A stretch of DNA of 64,000 nucleotides from Rhodobacterales bacterium (GTDB taxonomy: Bacteria; Pseudomonadota; Alphaproteobacteria; Rhodobacterales; Rhodobacteraceae), in assembly GCA_002746935.1 (NCBI GenBank), contig PDRW01000022.1, forward strand, positions 62,001 to 126,000, written 5' to 3'. The notes beneath the pieces are model-generated. The model saw nothing but the letters and a program-made list of their open reading frames with translations, was not told the origin of the DNA and ran no database searches. The translations under genes were made by a program, and so were the position numbers. This document shows, in pieces, positions 56,187 to 64,000 of the stretch (the stretch's first letter is position 1; each line of letters opens with the position of its first letter).

Positions 56187-57779
56187 TCAGACGTCGAATT
56201 CCAGCGCGCTCACGGTCTGGAACAGCTCGGTCTTGCGCAGCTCGTCGAGCACGCGTTCGGGCACCGGGGCGTCGACATAGAGCAGCGCGATCGCGTCGCC
56301 GCCGGACTCGGTGCGCCCGAGGGTGAAATTGGCGATGTTGACGCCGTTGCCACCCATGGTCGCCCCGAGCGCGCCGATGATGCCGGGCACGTCTTCGTTG
56401 GTGGTGTAGACCATGTGCTGGCCGATCTCGGCGTCGATGGTGATGCCCTTGATGGAGATGAACCGCGGCTTGCCATCGGCGAAGACCGTGCCGGCGATCG
56501 TGCGTTCGCGGGAGGGCATCTTGACCCGGAGTCTGATGAAAGCGTCGAACGGCCCGGATTTGGTTTGCGTGGTGGTGGAGGTCTTGATGCCGCGGTCGGC
56601 GGCGATCACCGGGGCGGAGACCATGTTGACCTCGGAGACGGCGGGTTTCAGCAGCCCCGCGATCACCGCGCAATCGAGCGCCTTGACGTTCATCTCGGCG
56701 GCGGCGCCGTCGAGCAGGATGTTGACCTCTTCGATCGGCTCGTCGGTGAGCTGCCCGGCAAAGGCGCCCAGATGGGTGGCAAGCTTGATCCAGGGGCCCA
56801 TGACCTTGGCCTCTTCGGCGGTGACCGAGGGCATGTTGAGCGCGTTCTGCACCGCGCCGGTCATCAGGTAATCCGACAGCTGTTCGGCCACCTGAAGCGC
56901 CACGTTTTCCTGCGCCTCGGTGGTGGAGGCCCCGAGATGCGGGGTGCAGACCACGTTGGGCGCGCCGAACAGCGGGCTTTCCCGCGCGGGTTCGGTGGCG
57001 AAGACGTCAAACCCGGCGCCGGCCACATGGCCGGATTTCAGCGCCTCGGCGAGGGCGGCTTCGTCGACCAGCCCGCCACGGGCGCAGTTGATGATGCGCA
57101 CGCCCTTTCTGGTTTGCGCGATGCGCTCGGCGGAGAGGATGCCGCGGGTCTTGTCGGTCAGCGGTACATGCAGGGTGATGAAATCGGCGCGGGCGAGGAG
57201 TTCGTCAAGCTCGACCTTCTCGACGCCGATCTGGTCGGCGCGTTCCTCGGAGAGGAACGGGTCATAGGCGATGACCTTCATCCTGAGACCGTGGCCACGG
57301 TCGCAGACGATGCCGCCGATATTGCCCGCGCCGATCACGCCGAGGGTCTTGCCGGTGAGCTCGACCCCCATGAACCGGGATTTCTCCCATTTGCCCGCCT
57401 GGGTCGAGGCGTCGGCGGCGGGGATCTGGCGGGCCACCGCCAGCATCAGCGAGATCGCATGTTCGGCGGTGGTGATCGAGTTGCCGAACGGCGTGTTCAT
57501 CACGATCACGCCCTTTTTCGAGGCGGCGGGAATGTCGACATTGTCGACCCCGATCCCGGCGCGGCCGATCACCTTGAGCCTTTTGGCCTTGTCGAGCACC
57601 TCTTGGGTGACCCTGGTGGCGGAGCGGATGGCGAGGCCGTCATAGGCGCCGATGATGTCGAGGAGCTTCTGCTTGTCCTTGCCGACATCGGGCAGGAAAT
57701 CGACCTCGACGCCACGATCACGGAAGACCTGGACGGCGGTTTCGCTGAGCTTGTCGGAAACGAGAACTCTGGGAGCCAT
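56187..57779 (-). CDS. serA: D-3-phosphoglycerate dehydrogenase
   Basis: First committed enzyme of serine synthesis, 530 aa, long form. The substrate/NAD domains contain the dinucleotide motif LGVIGAGNIGG, NCARGGLVDEAALAEAL (substrate Arg) and CTPHLGASTTEAQENV (catalytic His). An intervening ASB-like domain (about 320-450) and a C-terminal ACT domain (GQHMVYTTNEDVPGIIGALG) follow; ACT commonly senses serine. It lies 73 bases after serC in the same operon, with the site AAAGGAT before ATG 57779. Confidence 0.97.
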   Translation of the reverse strand: MAPRVLVSDKLSETAVQVFRDRGVEVDFLPDVGKDKQKLLDIIGAYDGLAIRSATRVTQEVLDKAKRLKVIGRAGIGVDNVDIPAASKKGVIVMNTPFGNSITTAEHAISLMLAVARQIPAADASTQAGKWEKSRFMGVELTGKTLGVIGAGNIGGIVCDRGHGLRMKVIAYDPFLSEERADQIGVEKVELDELLARADFITLHVPLTDKTRGILSAERIAQTRKGVRIINCARGGLVDEAALAEALKSGHVAGAGFDVFATEPARESPLFGAPNVVCTPHLGASTTEAQENVALQVAEQLSDYLMTGAVQNALNMPSVTAEEAKVMGPWIKLATHLGAFAGQLTDEPIEEVNILLDGAAAEMNVKALDCAVIAGLLKPAVSEVNMVSAPVIAADRGIKTSTTTQTKSGPFDAFIRLRVKMPSRERTIAGTVFADGKPRFISIKGITIDAEIGQHMVYTTNEDVPGIIGALGATMGGNGVNIANFTLGRTESGGDAIALLYVDAPVPERVLDELRKTELFQTVSALEFDV

Positions 57780-57852
57780 GGGGGATCCTTTTCGAAAAGG
57801 GGCACCGGTGCCGCCGCGCCGCGAGGGGGCGGCGGCGGCCGGGCGGGAAAGG

Positions 57853-58998
57853 TTATTGCGCGGCGATTTCGGCGTCGAATGCCCAGTCGAGCCAGGGCAG
57901 CATGGCCGCGATATCGGCGGTTTCGACGGTGGCGCCGCACCAGATCCGCAAGCCCGGCGGGGCATCGCGATAGGCGCCGATGTCATGGGCCACGCCTTCG
58001 GTGTCGAGCCGTTTGGCCACGGCCTTGGCGAAGGCGGCGCCGTCCCTGATGCGGGCGTCGGTGAATTTCAGGCAGACGGAGGTGTTGGAGCGCGTGGCCG
58101 GGTCTTCGGCGAGGTTGGCGATCCAGGGCCGCGCATCGCAGAAGTCGAACACCGCCTTGGCGTTGGCATCGGCGCGGGCGATCATGCCCTTCAGCCCGCC
58201 CACGGAGCGCGCCCAGGCGAGGGCCTGAAGGTAGTCTTCCACCGCCAGCATCGAGGGGGTGTTGATGGTCGCGCCGGTGAAGATGCCTTCGATCAGCTTG
58301 CCGGCCTTGGTGAGGCGGAAGATCTTCGGCAGCGGCCAGGGCGGGGTGTAGCTCTCGAGCCGCGCAACGGCGCGGGGGCTGAGGATGAGCATCCCATGCG
58401 CCGCTTCGCCGCCCAGCACCTTCTGCCAGGAGAAGGTGGTGGCATCGAGCTTGTCCCAGGGCAGATCCTGCGCGAAGGCGGCGGAAGTGGCGTCGCAGAT
58501 GGTGAGGCCTTCGCGGTCGGCGGCGATCCAGTCGCCATCGGGCACCCGCACACCGGAGGTGGTGCCGTTCCAGGTGAACACCACGTCATGGGTGAAATCG
58601 ACGGAGGCGAGGTCGGGCAGCGCGCCGTATCCGGCCTGTTTCACCATGGCGCCGTCGAGCTTGAGCTGTCTGGTCACGTCGGTTGCCCATCCGGCCCCGA
58701 AGCTTTCCCAGACCAGCATCTCGACCCCGCGGGCGCCGAGCAGCGACCAGAGCGCCATTTCGACGGCGCCGGTGTCGGAGGCGGGCACGATGCCGATGCG
58801 GTAATCGGCGGGCACGCCGAGCAGGGCGCGCGTCTCCTCGATCGCGGCTTTCAGCTTTGCCTTGCCGATGGCGGCGCGGTGGGAGCGGCCGAGGGCGGCG
58901 TCTTGCAGCTTGTCGAGGGAGAAGACCGGGGGCTTGGCGCAGGGGCCAGAGGAAAAGCGCGGATTTTCCGGCCGCGCGGCCGGGCGATCGGTGACCAT
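57853..58998 (-). CDS. serC: Phosphoserine aminotransferase
   Basis: PLP enzyme forming 3-phosphoserine from 3-phosphohydroxypyruvate, 381 aa. The alphaproteobacterial form opens with [20 protein letters not shown]; the Schiff-base lysine is in [25 protein letters not shown] and [11 protein letters not shown] are conserved blocks. ATG 58996-58998 follows GGAAGGATACCACC on its strand. serA follows. The structured leader upstream may regulate both genes. Confidence 0.96.
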   Translation of the reverse strand: MVTDRPAARPENPRFSSGPCAKPPVFSLDKLQDAALGRSHRAAIGKAKLKAAIEETRALLGVPADYRIGIVPASDTGAVEMALWSLLGARGVEMLVWESFGAGWATDVTRQLKLDGAMVKQAGYGALPDLASVDFTHDVVFTWNGTTSGVRVPDGDWIAADREGLTICDATSAAFAQDLPWDKLDATTFSWQKVLGGEAAHGMLILSPRAVARLESYTPPWPLPKIFRLTKAGKLIEGIFTGATINTPSMLAVEDYLQALAWARSVGGLKGMIARADANAKAVFDFCDARPWIANLAEDPATRSNTSVCLKFTDARIRDGAAFAKAVAKRLDTEGVAHDIGAYRDAPPGLRIWCGATVETADIAAMLPWLDWAFDAEIAAQ

Positions 58999-59000
58999 GG

Positions 59001-59075
59001 TGGTATCCTTCCAGATATGCGCCCCTCGTTGGGGAGGGGTGTCCCGTCTCTCTCGATAGGGGGGCGCGGGCCGTT
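59001..59075 (-). promoter_or_regulatory. Putative serC leader RNA
   Basis: A conserved structured 'serC' RNA element is described upstream of serC-serA in some alphaproteobacteria, with its last stem overlapping the ribosome site. Here TATC/GATA (59004-59007, 59014-59017) would enclose the GGAAGG ribosome site in a loop, and a CCCCT/AGGGG hairpin lies just upstream (59022-59026, 59035-59039). The match to the known element is from memory and by eye, so the boundaries are approximate. Confidence 0.4.
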
Positions 59076-59174
59076 GCACAACCGGGGAAACGGCTGTGGC
59101 GGGCCGGTTTGGGGCCGCTTGCGGCGCCGGCTGGAGCGGATCGGAAACTTTGGGCGTGTGGGGGGCGTTGGCGT

Positions 59175-59199
59175 GAGTATTTCGGCCAGGAAAAAGGGG
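59175..59199 (+). repeat. Interspersed 25-mer, copy 2 (before serB)
   Basis: Identical to the copy before recF (41304-41328) except for one base (TTTCGGCC instead of TTTCTGCC). It lies 60 bases before the serB ATG. Both copies have the same orientation relative to the downstream gene and both end in A5G4. Confidence 0.75.
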
Positions 59200-59259
59200 A
59201 GGGTGGTTTTCGGGGCCTCTGTGGGGTAGAGGCCCGGGCGAGGGAGAGGGAGGACAAGG

Positions 59260-60129
59260 ATGTTTGTCGCGACGCTGATTGCCAGGCCCGGCGGGCTCGA
59301 GGCTGCGCTGGTCGAGAGCCTTCGCAACGCCTGGGGCGGTGGTGAGGCGCGCTGGCTGGCGCCGGGCGAGGCGGGAGAGTTTGTGCTGGAGCGGCACCCG
59401 GACAACCTGTGGCAGGTCTGGGAGGATTTGCAGCAGGCCGGCGTGGATCTGGCGGTGCAGGTGGCGGCGGGCCGGCGCAAGCGGATGCTGATCGCGGATA
59501 TGGATTCGACGATGATCGAGCAGGAATGTATCGACGAGCTGGCCGATGAAGCGGGGGTCGGGGCGCGGGTGGCGGAGATCACCGCGCGGGCGATGAACGG
59601 GGAGCTTGATTTCGAGGGCGCCTTGCGCGAGCGGGTCGGGCTTCTGGCGGGGCTGCCCGAGGCGGTGATCGGCCGGGTGCTCGAGACCCGGATCAGCTAC
59701 ACGCCCGGCGGGCGGGCGTTGCTGGCGACGATGAAGGCCAACGGGGCCCGCGCCCTGCTGGTCTCGGGGGGGTTCACCGCCTTTGCGACGCAGGTGGCGG
59801 AGGTGCTCGGGTTTGATGAGGCGCGGGCCAATGTGCTCGAACAGGCCGATGGACGGCTCACCGGGCGGGTGGTGGAGCCGATCCTCGGGCGCGAGGCCAA
59901 GGTGGCGGCGCTGCGCGAGGTATCGGCGGCGCGCGGGATCGGGCTCGACGAGGTGATCGCGGTGGGCGACGGGGCCAACGATCTCGGCATGCTGGGGCTT
60001 GCGGGCATGGGCGTGGCGCTGCATGCGAAACCGGTGGTGGCGGCGCAATGCGATCTGCGGGTGAACCATGGCGATCTGACGGCGCTGCTCTATTTGCAGG
60101 GCTATGCGCGGGACGCGTTTGCCGCTTAG
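59260..60129 (+). CDS. serB: Phosphoserine phosphatase
   Basis: Last enzyme of serine synthesis, 289 aa, HAD superfamily. Motif [21 protein letters not shown] holds the nucleophilic Asp; motif II is [12 protein letters not shown]; motif IV is [18 protein letters not shown]. About 75 N-terminal residues form the small alpha/beta cap seen in SerB proteins. ATG 59260 follows GGGAGAGGGAGGA. It is divergent from serC-serA, so the whole phosphorylated serine pathway lies within 4 kb. Confidence 0.97.
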   Translation: MFVATLIARPGGLEAALVESLRNAWGGGEARWLAPGEAGEFVLERHPDNLWQVWEDLQQAGVDLAVQVAAGRRKRMLIADMDSTMIEQECIDELADEAGVGARVAEITARAMNGELDFEGALRERVGLLAGLPEAVIGRVLETRISYTPGGRALLATMKANGARALLVSGGFTAFATQVAEVLGFDEARANVLEQADGRLTGRVVEPILGREAKVAALREVSAARGIGLDEVIAVGDGANDLGMLGLAGMGVALHAKPVVAAQCDLRVNHGDLTALLYLQGYARDAFAA

Positions 60130-60174
60130 CACATGGCTGGCAGAATCGCGGGAAGTCATGCTAGATGTCGTGTC

Positions 60175-62046
60175 ATGCCTGACGATACCCCCCATATGAG
60201 CGCTGCCGAGGCGCCCCCGCGGCCGGTGATCCGCCAGTTGGACGATGCCGCGATCAACCGGATCGCCGCCGGAGAGGTGGTGGAGCGCCCGGCTTCGGCG
60301 GTGAAGGAACTGGTGGAAAACGCCATTGACGCCGGCGCGACCCGGATCGACGTGGCCTATGCCGATGGTGGCAAGACCCTGATCCGGGTCACCGATGACG
60401 GCATCGGCATCGCGCCGGAAGAACTGCCGCTGGCGCTGGCGCGGCATGCGACCTCGAAGATCGACGGCTCGGACCTGCTCGCCATCCACAGTTTCGGGTT
60501 TCGCGGTGAGGCGCTGCCCTCGCTGGGGGCGGTGGGGCGGCTGTCGATCACCTCGCGGGTGGCGGGCGCGGAGGCGGCGTCGATCCGGGTGGTGGGGGGC
60601 GCGCTGGAGCCGGTGCGACCGGCGGCGCTCAATGCGGGCACGGTGGTGGAGCTTCGCGATCTGTTTCGTGCCACGCCGGCGCGGCTCAAGTTTCTGCGCT
60701 CCGACCGGGCCGAGGCGCAGGCGATCGGCGATGTGGTGAAGCGGCTGGCGATGGCGGAGCCGCATGTGGCCTTCAGCTTGCGCGACGTGTCGGGCGGCGG
60801 CGAGGGGCGGATGCTGGCGCAATATCCGCGCGAGACCGGCGATCTGTTCGACGCGCTGCACGGGCGGCTCGGGCGCATCATCGGCCGCGATTTCGCCGAG
60901 AACGCGCTCCGCCTCGATGCCGAACGCGAGGGGATTCGCCTCACCGGCTATGCGGCGCTGCCGACCTATTCGCGGGGCGCTGCTGTGGCGCAGTTCGTCT
61001 TCGTCAACGGCCGGCCGGTGCGTGACAAGCTGCTCACCGGCGCGCTCAGGGCGGCCTATTTCGACTTTCTGCCGCGCGACCGGCACCCGGTCGCGGCGCT
61101 GTTTCTGAGCTGCGACCCGCATCTGGTCGATGTCAACGTGCATCCGGCGAAATCCGAGGTGCGGTTCCGCGAGCCGGGGGTGGCGCGGGGGCTGATCGTT
61201 TCGGCGCTGCGCCATGCGCTGGCGGAGGCGGGGCATCGGGCCTCGACCACGGTGGCGCAGGCGACCCTCGGGGCATTCCGGCCGGAGCCGCAGGGCCCGC
61301 GGGTCTATCAGATGGACCGGTCTGCGCCCCGGCCCGCCCCCGGTGTGGCGCAGATGGCCTATGAGATGCAGGCGCCCGACCCGGCGGCCGCGCCCGGCTT
61401 TGCCGAAACCGCGGCGCCCTCTGCCCGCTGGGAGCCGCCGGCGCCGGAAACCGCGCCCTTCGAGCATCTGCCGCTGGGCGCCGCCCGGGCGCATCTGCAC
61501 GAGAATTACATCGTCGCCCAGACCGCCGATGGCATGGTGATCGTCGATGCCCATGCGGCCCATGAACGGCTCAATTACGAGAAGATGAAGGCGCAGATGC
61601 AGGCCAGTGGCGTGGCCGGGCAGGCGCTGCTGATCCCGGAGATCGTCGAGCTGTCGGAGCCGGAGGCGGCGCTTCTGCTGGGGATGCGCGAGGAGCTTGC
61701 GGGCCTCGGGCTCGGCATAGAGCCCTTCGGCGGCGGCGCCATCGCGGTGCGCGAGACCCCGGCGATCCTCGGGCCGGTCAATGCCGAAGCGATGATCCGT
61801 GACATTCTCGACGACCTCGCCGATCTCGGCAGCAGCAACACCGTGCAGGCGCGGATCGAGGCGGTGCTGTCGACCACGGCCTGTCATGGGTCGGTCCGCA
61901 GCGGGCGCCGGCTCAATGCCGACGAAATGAACGCGCTGCTGCGCGAGATGGAGGCGACCCCGCATTCCGGCCAGTGCAACCACGGGCGGCCGACCTATGT
62001 GGAACTGAAACTCGCCGATATCGAGCGGCTGTTCGGCCGCACATGA
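60175..62046 (+). CDS. mutL: DNA mismatch repair protein MutL, endonuclease type
   Basis: The 623-aa protein has the GHKL ATPase motifs ([38 protein letters not shown]) and the MutL transducer block ([12 protein letters not shown]). A linker covers about 350-430. The C-terminal domain has [13 protein letters not shown], the metal-binding endonuclease motif in its DAHA variant, plus CHGSVRSG and CNHGRPT. Such MutL proteins nick DNA themselves, which fits a lineage without MutH. The start is uncertain: ATG 60133, 60175 and 60196 are in frame and none has a clear ribosome site. It overlaps rmuC by four bases. Confidence 0.95.
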   Translation: MPDDTPHMSAAEAPPRPVIRQLDDAAINRIAAGEVVERPASAVKELVENAIDAGATRIDVAYADGGKTLIRVTDDGIGIAPEELPLALARHATSKIDGSDLLAIHSFGFRGEALPSLGAVGRLSITSRVAGAEAASIRVVGGALEPVRPAALNAGTVVELRDLFRATPARLKFLRSDRAEAQAIGDVVKRLAMAEPHVAFSLRDVSGGGEGRMLAQYPRETGDLFDALHGRLGRIIGRDFAENALRLDAEREGIRLTGYAALPTYSRGAAVAQFVFVNGRPVRDKLLTGALRAAYFDFLPRDRHPVAALFLSCDPHLVDVNVHPAKSEVRFREPGVARGLIVSALRHALAEAGHRASTTVAQATLGAFRPEPQGPRVYQMDRSAPRPAPGVAQMAYEMQAPDPAAAPGFAETAAPSARWEPPAPETAPFEHLPLGAARAHLHENYIVAQTADGMVIVDAHAAHERLNYEKMKAQMQASGVAGQALLIPEIVELSEPEAALLLGMREELAGLGLGIEPFGGGAIAVRETPAILGPVNAEAMIRDILDDLADLGSSNTVQARIEAVLSTTACHGSVRSGRRLNADEMNALLREMEATPHSGQCNHGRPTYVELKLADIERLFGRT

Positions 62047-63269
62047 ACGCCGCCTCCCTCACGCTTGACGATCCGCGCCTCTGGGCCGCGCTTGCGGGCC
62101 TCGCGCTGGTGGCGTTGTTCCTTGCGCTGTTGCTGGTGGCGGTGATGCGAACCGGGCGGTCGGCGCGCCAGGCGGAGGTGCTGTCGCGGCAGGTTCTGGG
62201 GCTCGGGCAGGCGGTGCAGCTTCTGGGGCAGGGGCAGGATCAGCTTGCCGGCGGGCTGCGCAGCGTGTCGGATGCGCAAGCGAGCGCCCGGACCGAGGTC
62301 GTTCGCCTGATGGAGGCGCGTCTCGCCGAGGTTCAGGCCGGTATGCAGGACCGGCTCCACGACAACGCGCTCCGCTCTGCCCGCGCATTTGCCGGGATGC
62401 AGGAGCGGATGGGCGAGGTGCTGAAGGGCGGCGAACTCAGGACCACAAAATCGCTTGCCGAGCTTCAGGCGCGGCTGGCGACCATCGACAAGGCGCAGGA
62501 AAACATCACCCGGCTGTCGGGCGATGTGCTGAGCCTTCAGGACATCCTCTCCAACAAGCAGACCCGCGGCGCCTTCGGTGAAATCCAGCTTGCCGATATC
62601 GTGTCGAAAGCCCTGCCCGCCGGCAGCTACCGCTTGCAGGCGACGCTGTCCAACGGCAAGCGGGCGGATTGTCTGGTGGATCTGCCGGAGCCGCCGGGGC
62701 CAATCGCGATCGACGCGAAATTTCCGCTGGAGGCCTATGAGGCGCTCAGGGCGGCCGGTACCCAATGGGAGAAGGCCGAGGCGGCCAAGGCGCTGCGGGT
62801 TGCGGTGCGGGGGCATATCCGGGCGATTGCGGAGAAGTATATCCTCGAGGGCGAGACGGCCGACGGGGCGCTGATGTTTCTGCCCTCGGAGGCGGTCTAT
62901 GCCGAATTGCACGCAGATTTCGGCGAGGTGGTGCGCGAGGGCTTCGCGGCAAAGGTCTGGATCGTCTCGCCCACCACCTGCATGGCCACGCTCAACACCA
63001 TGCGGGCGATCCTGAAGGATGCGCGGATGCGCGAGCAGGCCGGTGCGATCCGCAAGGCGCTGAAGCAGCTCGGGCGCGATGTGGAGCTGGTGGCCGAGCG
63101 GGCGCGCAAGCTTGATGCCCATTTCGCTCAGGCCCGCGCCGATCTCGACGGTATCGGGGTGGCGGCGGAACGGGCGTGCAAACGTGCGGCCCGGCTCGAC
63201 AATTTCGATTTCGGGGAGATGACGCCGGGCGCGGAAGACCCCGGCCTTCTGCCTCCCGAACAGCCCTGA
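62043..63269 (+). CDS. rmuC: DNA recombination protein RmuC
   Basis: The 408-aa protein has a membrane segment at about residues 14-35, a coiled-coil region (to about 170) and the RmuC domain. Conserved blocks in the domain are [45 protein letters not shown] and [18 protein letters not shown]. RmuC limits DNA inversions at repeats in E. coli. It is coupled to mutL by an ATGA overlap. Confidence 0.94.
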   Translation: MNAASLTLDDPRLWAALAGLALVALFLALLLVAVMRTGRSARQAEVLSRQVLGLGQAVQLLGQGQDQLAGGLRSVSDAQASARTEVVRLMEARLAEVQAGMQDRLHDNALRSARAFAGMQERMGEVLKGGELRTTKSLAELQARLATIDKAQENITRLSGDVLSLQDILSNKQTRGAFGEIQLADIVSKALPAGSYRLQATLSNGKRADCLVDLPEPPGPIAIDAKFPLEAYEALRAAGTQWEKAEAAKALRVAVRGHIRAIAEKYILEGETADGALMFLPSEAVYAELHADFGEVVREGFAAKVWIVSPTTCMATLNTMRAILKDARMREQAGAIRKALKQLGRDVELVAERARKLDAHFAQARADLDGIGVAAERACKRAARLDNFDFGEMTPGAEDPGLLPPEQP

Positions 63270-63332
63270 GCCCTCTTGTCGCCCCTGCCGCGGCGTGCCT
63301 AAATGAAAGGGCAGGAAAGGAAAGGACGTGCG

Positions 63333-63734
63333 ATGGCCACGCTCGATATCAGCCCTTCGAAAGTTGCCCGGATCATCATTCGTGCGCGCGAGATCGACGC
63401 CAAGACCGGACGTTGGGACCGGCCGGGAGACGAGGCCGAAGCCGACAGCATCCTTGAATCGCGCCCCTCCGACGCGACCGAGGAGGAGTTGCGTTCCTAT
63501 ATCGCCGATCTCAACCGCGACGAGCAGGCGGCGCTGGTGGCGATCATGTGGATCGGCCGCGATACGTTCACGGCCGATGATTTCGACGAGGCGGTGGAAA
63601 CCGCGAAACACGAGCGCACCTCGCCAACCGAGGATTACCTGCTCGGCATCCCGCTGCTGTCGGACTACCTCACCTCGGGGCTCGAAGCGCTGGGCTATGA
63701 CGCCGAGGAATATATCGACGCGCATCTGAAATAG
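63333..63734 (+). CDS. DUF3775 family protein
   Basis: The 133-aa acidic protein matches the DUF3775 pattern: LDISPSKVARIIIRAREIDAKTG at the start, ATEEELRSYIADLNRDEQAALVAIMWIGR, and LLGIPLLSDYLTSGLEALGY near the end. Function unknown. ATG 63333 follows GGAAAGGA; an in-frame ATG ten codons earlier is less likely. Confidence 0.82.
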   Translation: MATLDISPSKVARIIIRAREIDAKTGRWDRPGDEAEADSILESRPSDATEEELRSYIADLNRDEQAALVAIMWIGRDTFTADDFDEAVETAKHERTSPTEDYLLGIPLLSDYLTSGLEALGYDAEEYIDAHLK

Positions 63735-63780
63735 GCCAGAGCGCGTCGCGCGGCCGTTTGCCTTACGGGGCCGGGAAGCG

Positions 63781-63833
63781 CGGCCCCGTGTTGTGCACCC
63801 GTGTCACGGCCCCGTGTTACGGCGCCCGTGTCA
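63781..63833. repeat. Tandem 26/27-bp duplication reaching a stop codon
   Basis: The unit begins CGGCCCCGTGTT and ends CCCGTGTCA (63781-63806 and 63807-63833), with a diverged centre. The TCA that closes the second copy is the stop codon (TGA) of the minus-strand gene. The left end also forms one arm of a hairpin (63765-63772 with 63782-63789) that may terminate transcription from either side. Confidence 0.7.
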
Positions 63834-64000
63834 CAGGTCTTTCATATGCTCCGCAAAAACCGCCTCGGCACGGGCCCAGACGCCCTTCGAGACGCCCTCG
63901 TCGAGCGCATTGAGCGTCAGCAGCGAGGGCAGCAACTGGCCGGCATAGTCTTCGGCGCTCTCCACCGGCAGCAGCGAGGGCAGGTTGTCGATCGCCATCA
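63831..64000 (-). CDS. Saccharopine dehydrogenase-like protein, C-terminal part
   Basis: The last 55 codons are visible; the gene continues past the window. The sequence MAIDNLPSLLPVESAEDY, followed by AGQLLPSLLTLNALDEGV and ending in WARAEAVFAEHMKDL, matches the C-terminal end of alphaproteobacterial saccharopine dehydrogenase (lysine-forming, LYS1-like). The NAD-binding part is not seen, so this is a moderate call. Confidence 0.65.
   Translation of the reverse strand, partial: MAIDNLPSLLPVESAEDYAGQLLPSLLTLNALDEGVSKGVWARAEAVFAEHMKDL

Noticed and set aside
57853-61983. A 4.1-kb open frame on the minus strand extending from serC backwards across serB and mutL
   Set aside because: Only the serC part is coding. 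The rest is the antisense of serB and mutL, which have complete motifs on the plus strand; the antisense product is arginine/histidine-rich shadow sequence caused by high GC at third positions.
63303-63332. Ten-codon N-terminal extension of the DUF3775 gene
   Set aside because: The extension (MKGQERKGRA) is translated ribosome-site sequence; the ATG at 63333 has the proper Shine-Dalgarno spacing.

Overview
The window is chromosomal DNA of a GC-rich alphaproteobacterium, most likely a Rhodobacterales (Rhodobacteraceae/Paracoccaceae) member. Evidence: a flaF-flbT-flagellin block, CtrA-like TTAA-N7-TTAA boxes in flagellar promoters, the motA-motE type motor operon, the ubiB-ubiE / mutM / enoyl-CoA hydratase / rpsT / dnaA order, and MutL of the endonuclease type. 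I identified about 66 protein genes. No tRNA, rRNA, CRISPR array or intact insertion sequence was seen.

Layout. 1-4,900: the tail of a carboxymuconolactone-decarboxylase-family gene, an unknown membrane-anchored protein, a hairpin-rich non-coding stretch with a 38-bp perfect palindrome, zapE, and an AsnC/Lrp regulator divergent from alanine dehydrogenase. 4,900-6,280: a polysaccharide flippase. 6,400-32,780: a near-continuous flagellar cluster. It holds the fliF-fliH-fliN-fliP operon and, divergent from it, fliL-DUF6468-motE-motA-(797-aa unknown)-lytic transglycosylase-flhA-fliR-flhB-fliJ-like. Next come the rod operon flgB-flgC-fliE-fliQ-flgF-flgG-flgA-flgH-fliL-like, divergent fliI, then flagellin-flaF-flbT-DUF1217, flgJ-flgN-like, and fliK-flgD. 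Missing from the window are motB, flgE, flgK, flgL, flgI, fliG and fliM.

32,800-46,000: ubiquinone genes (ubiB, ubiE), mutM, enoyl-CoA hydratase, rpsT, then the replication block dnaA-dnaN-recF-(broken acetyltransferase)-VOC protein-gyrB. 45,900-54,800: a DEDDh exonuclease, ackA-pta, a membrane methyltransferase-like gene divergent from an HdeD-like gene, rpsO and pnp. 54,800-56,100: a lone, less GC-rich Fic AMPylase gene, probably acquired. 56,200-64,000: serine biosynthesis (serC-serA, with serB divergent), mutL-rmuC, a DUF3775 gene and the end of a saccharopine-dehydrogenase-like gene.

How the genes work together. Two divergent flagellar promoters (fliF/fliL and flgB/fliI) each carry a near-consensus CtrA box, so export apparatus, basal body and motor could be switched on together. 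Flagellin has an unusually structured leader and lies beside flaF and flbT, whose relatives regulate flagellin mRNA after transcription. rpsT, rpsO, pnp, gyrB and dnaA-dnaN are housekeeping. serA, serB and serC together encode the complete phosphorylated serine pathway.
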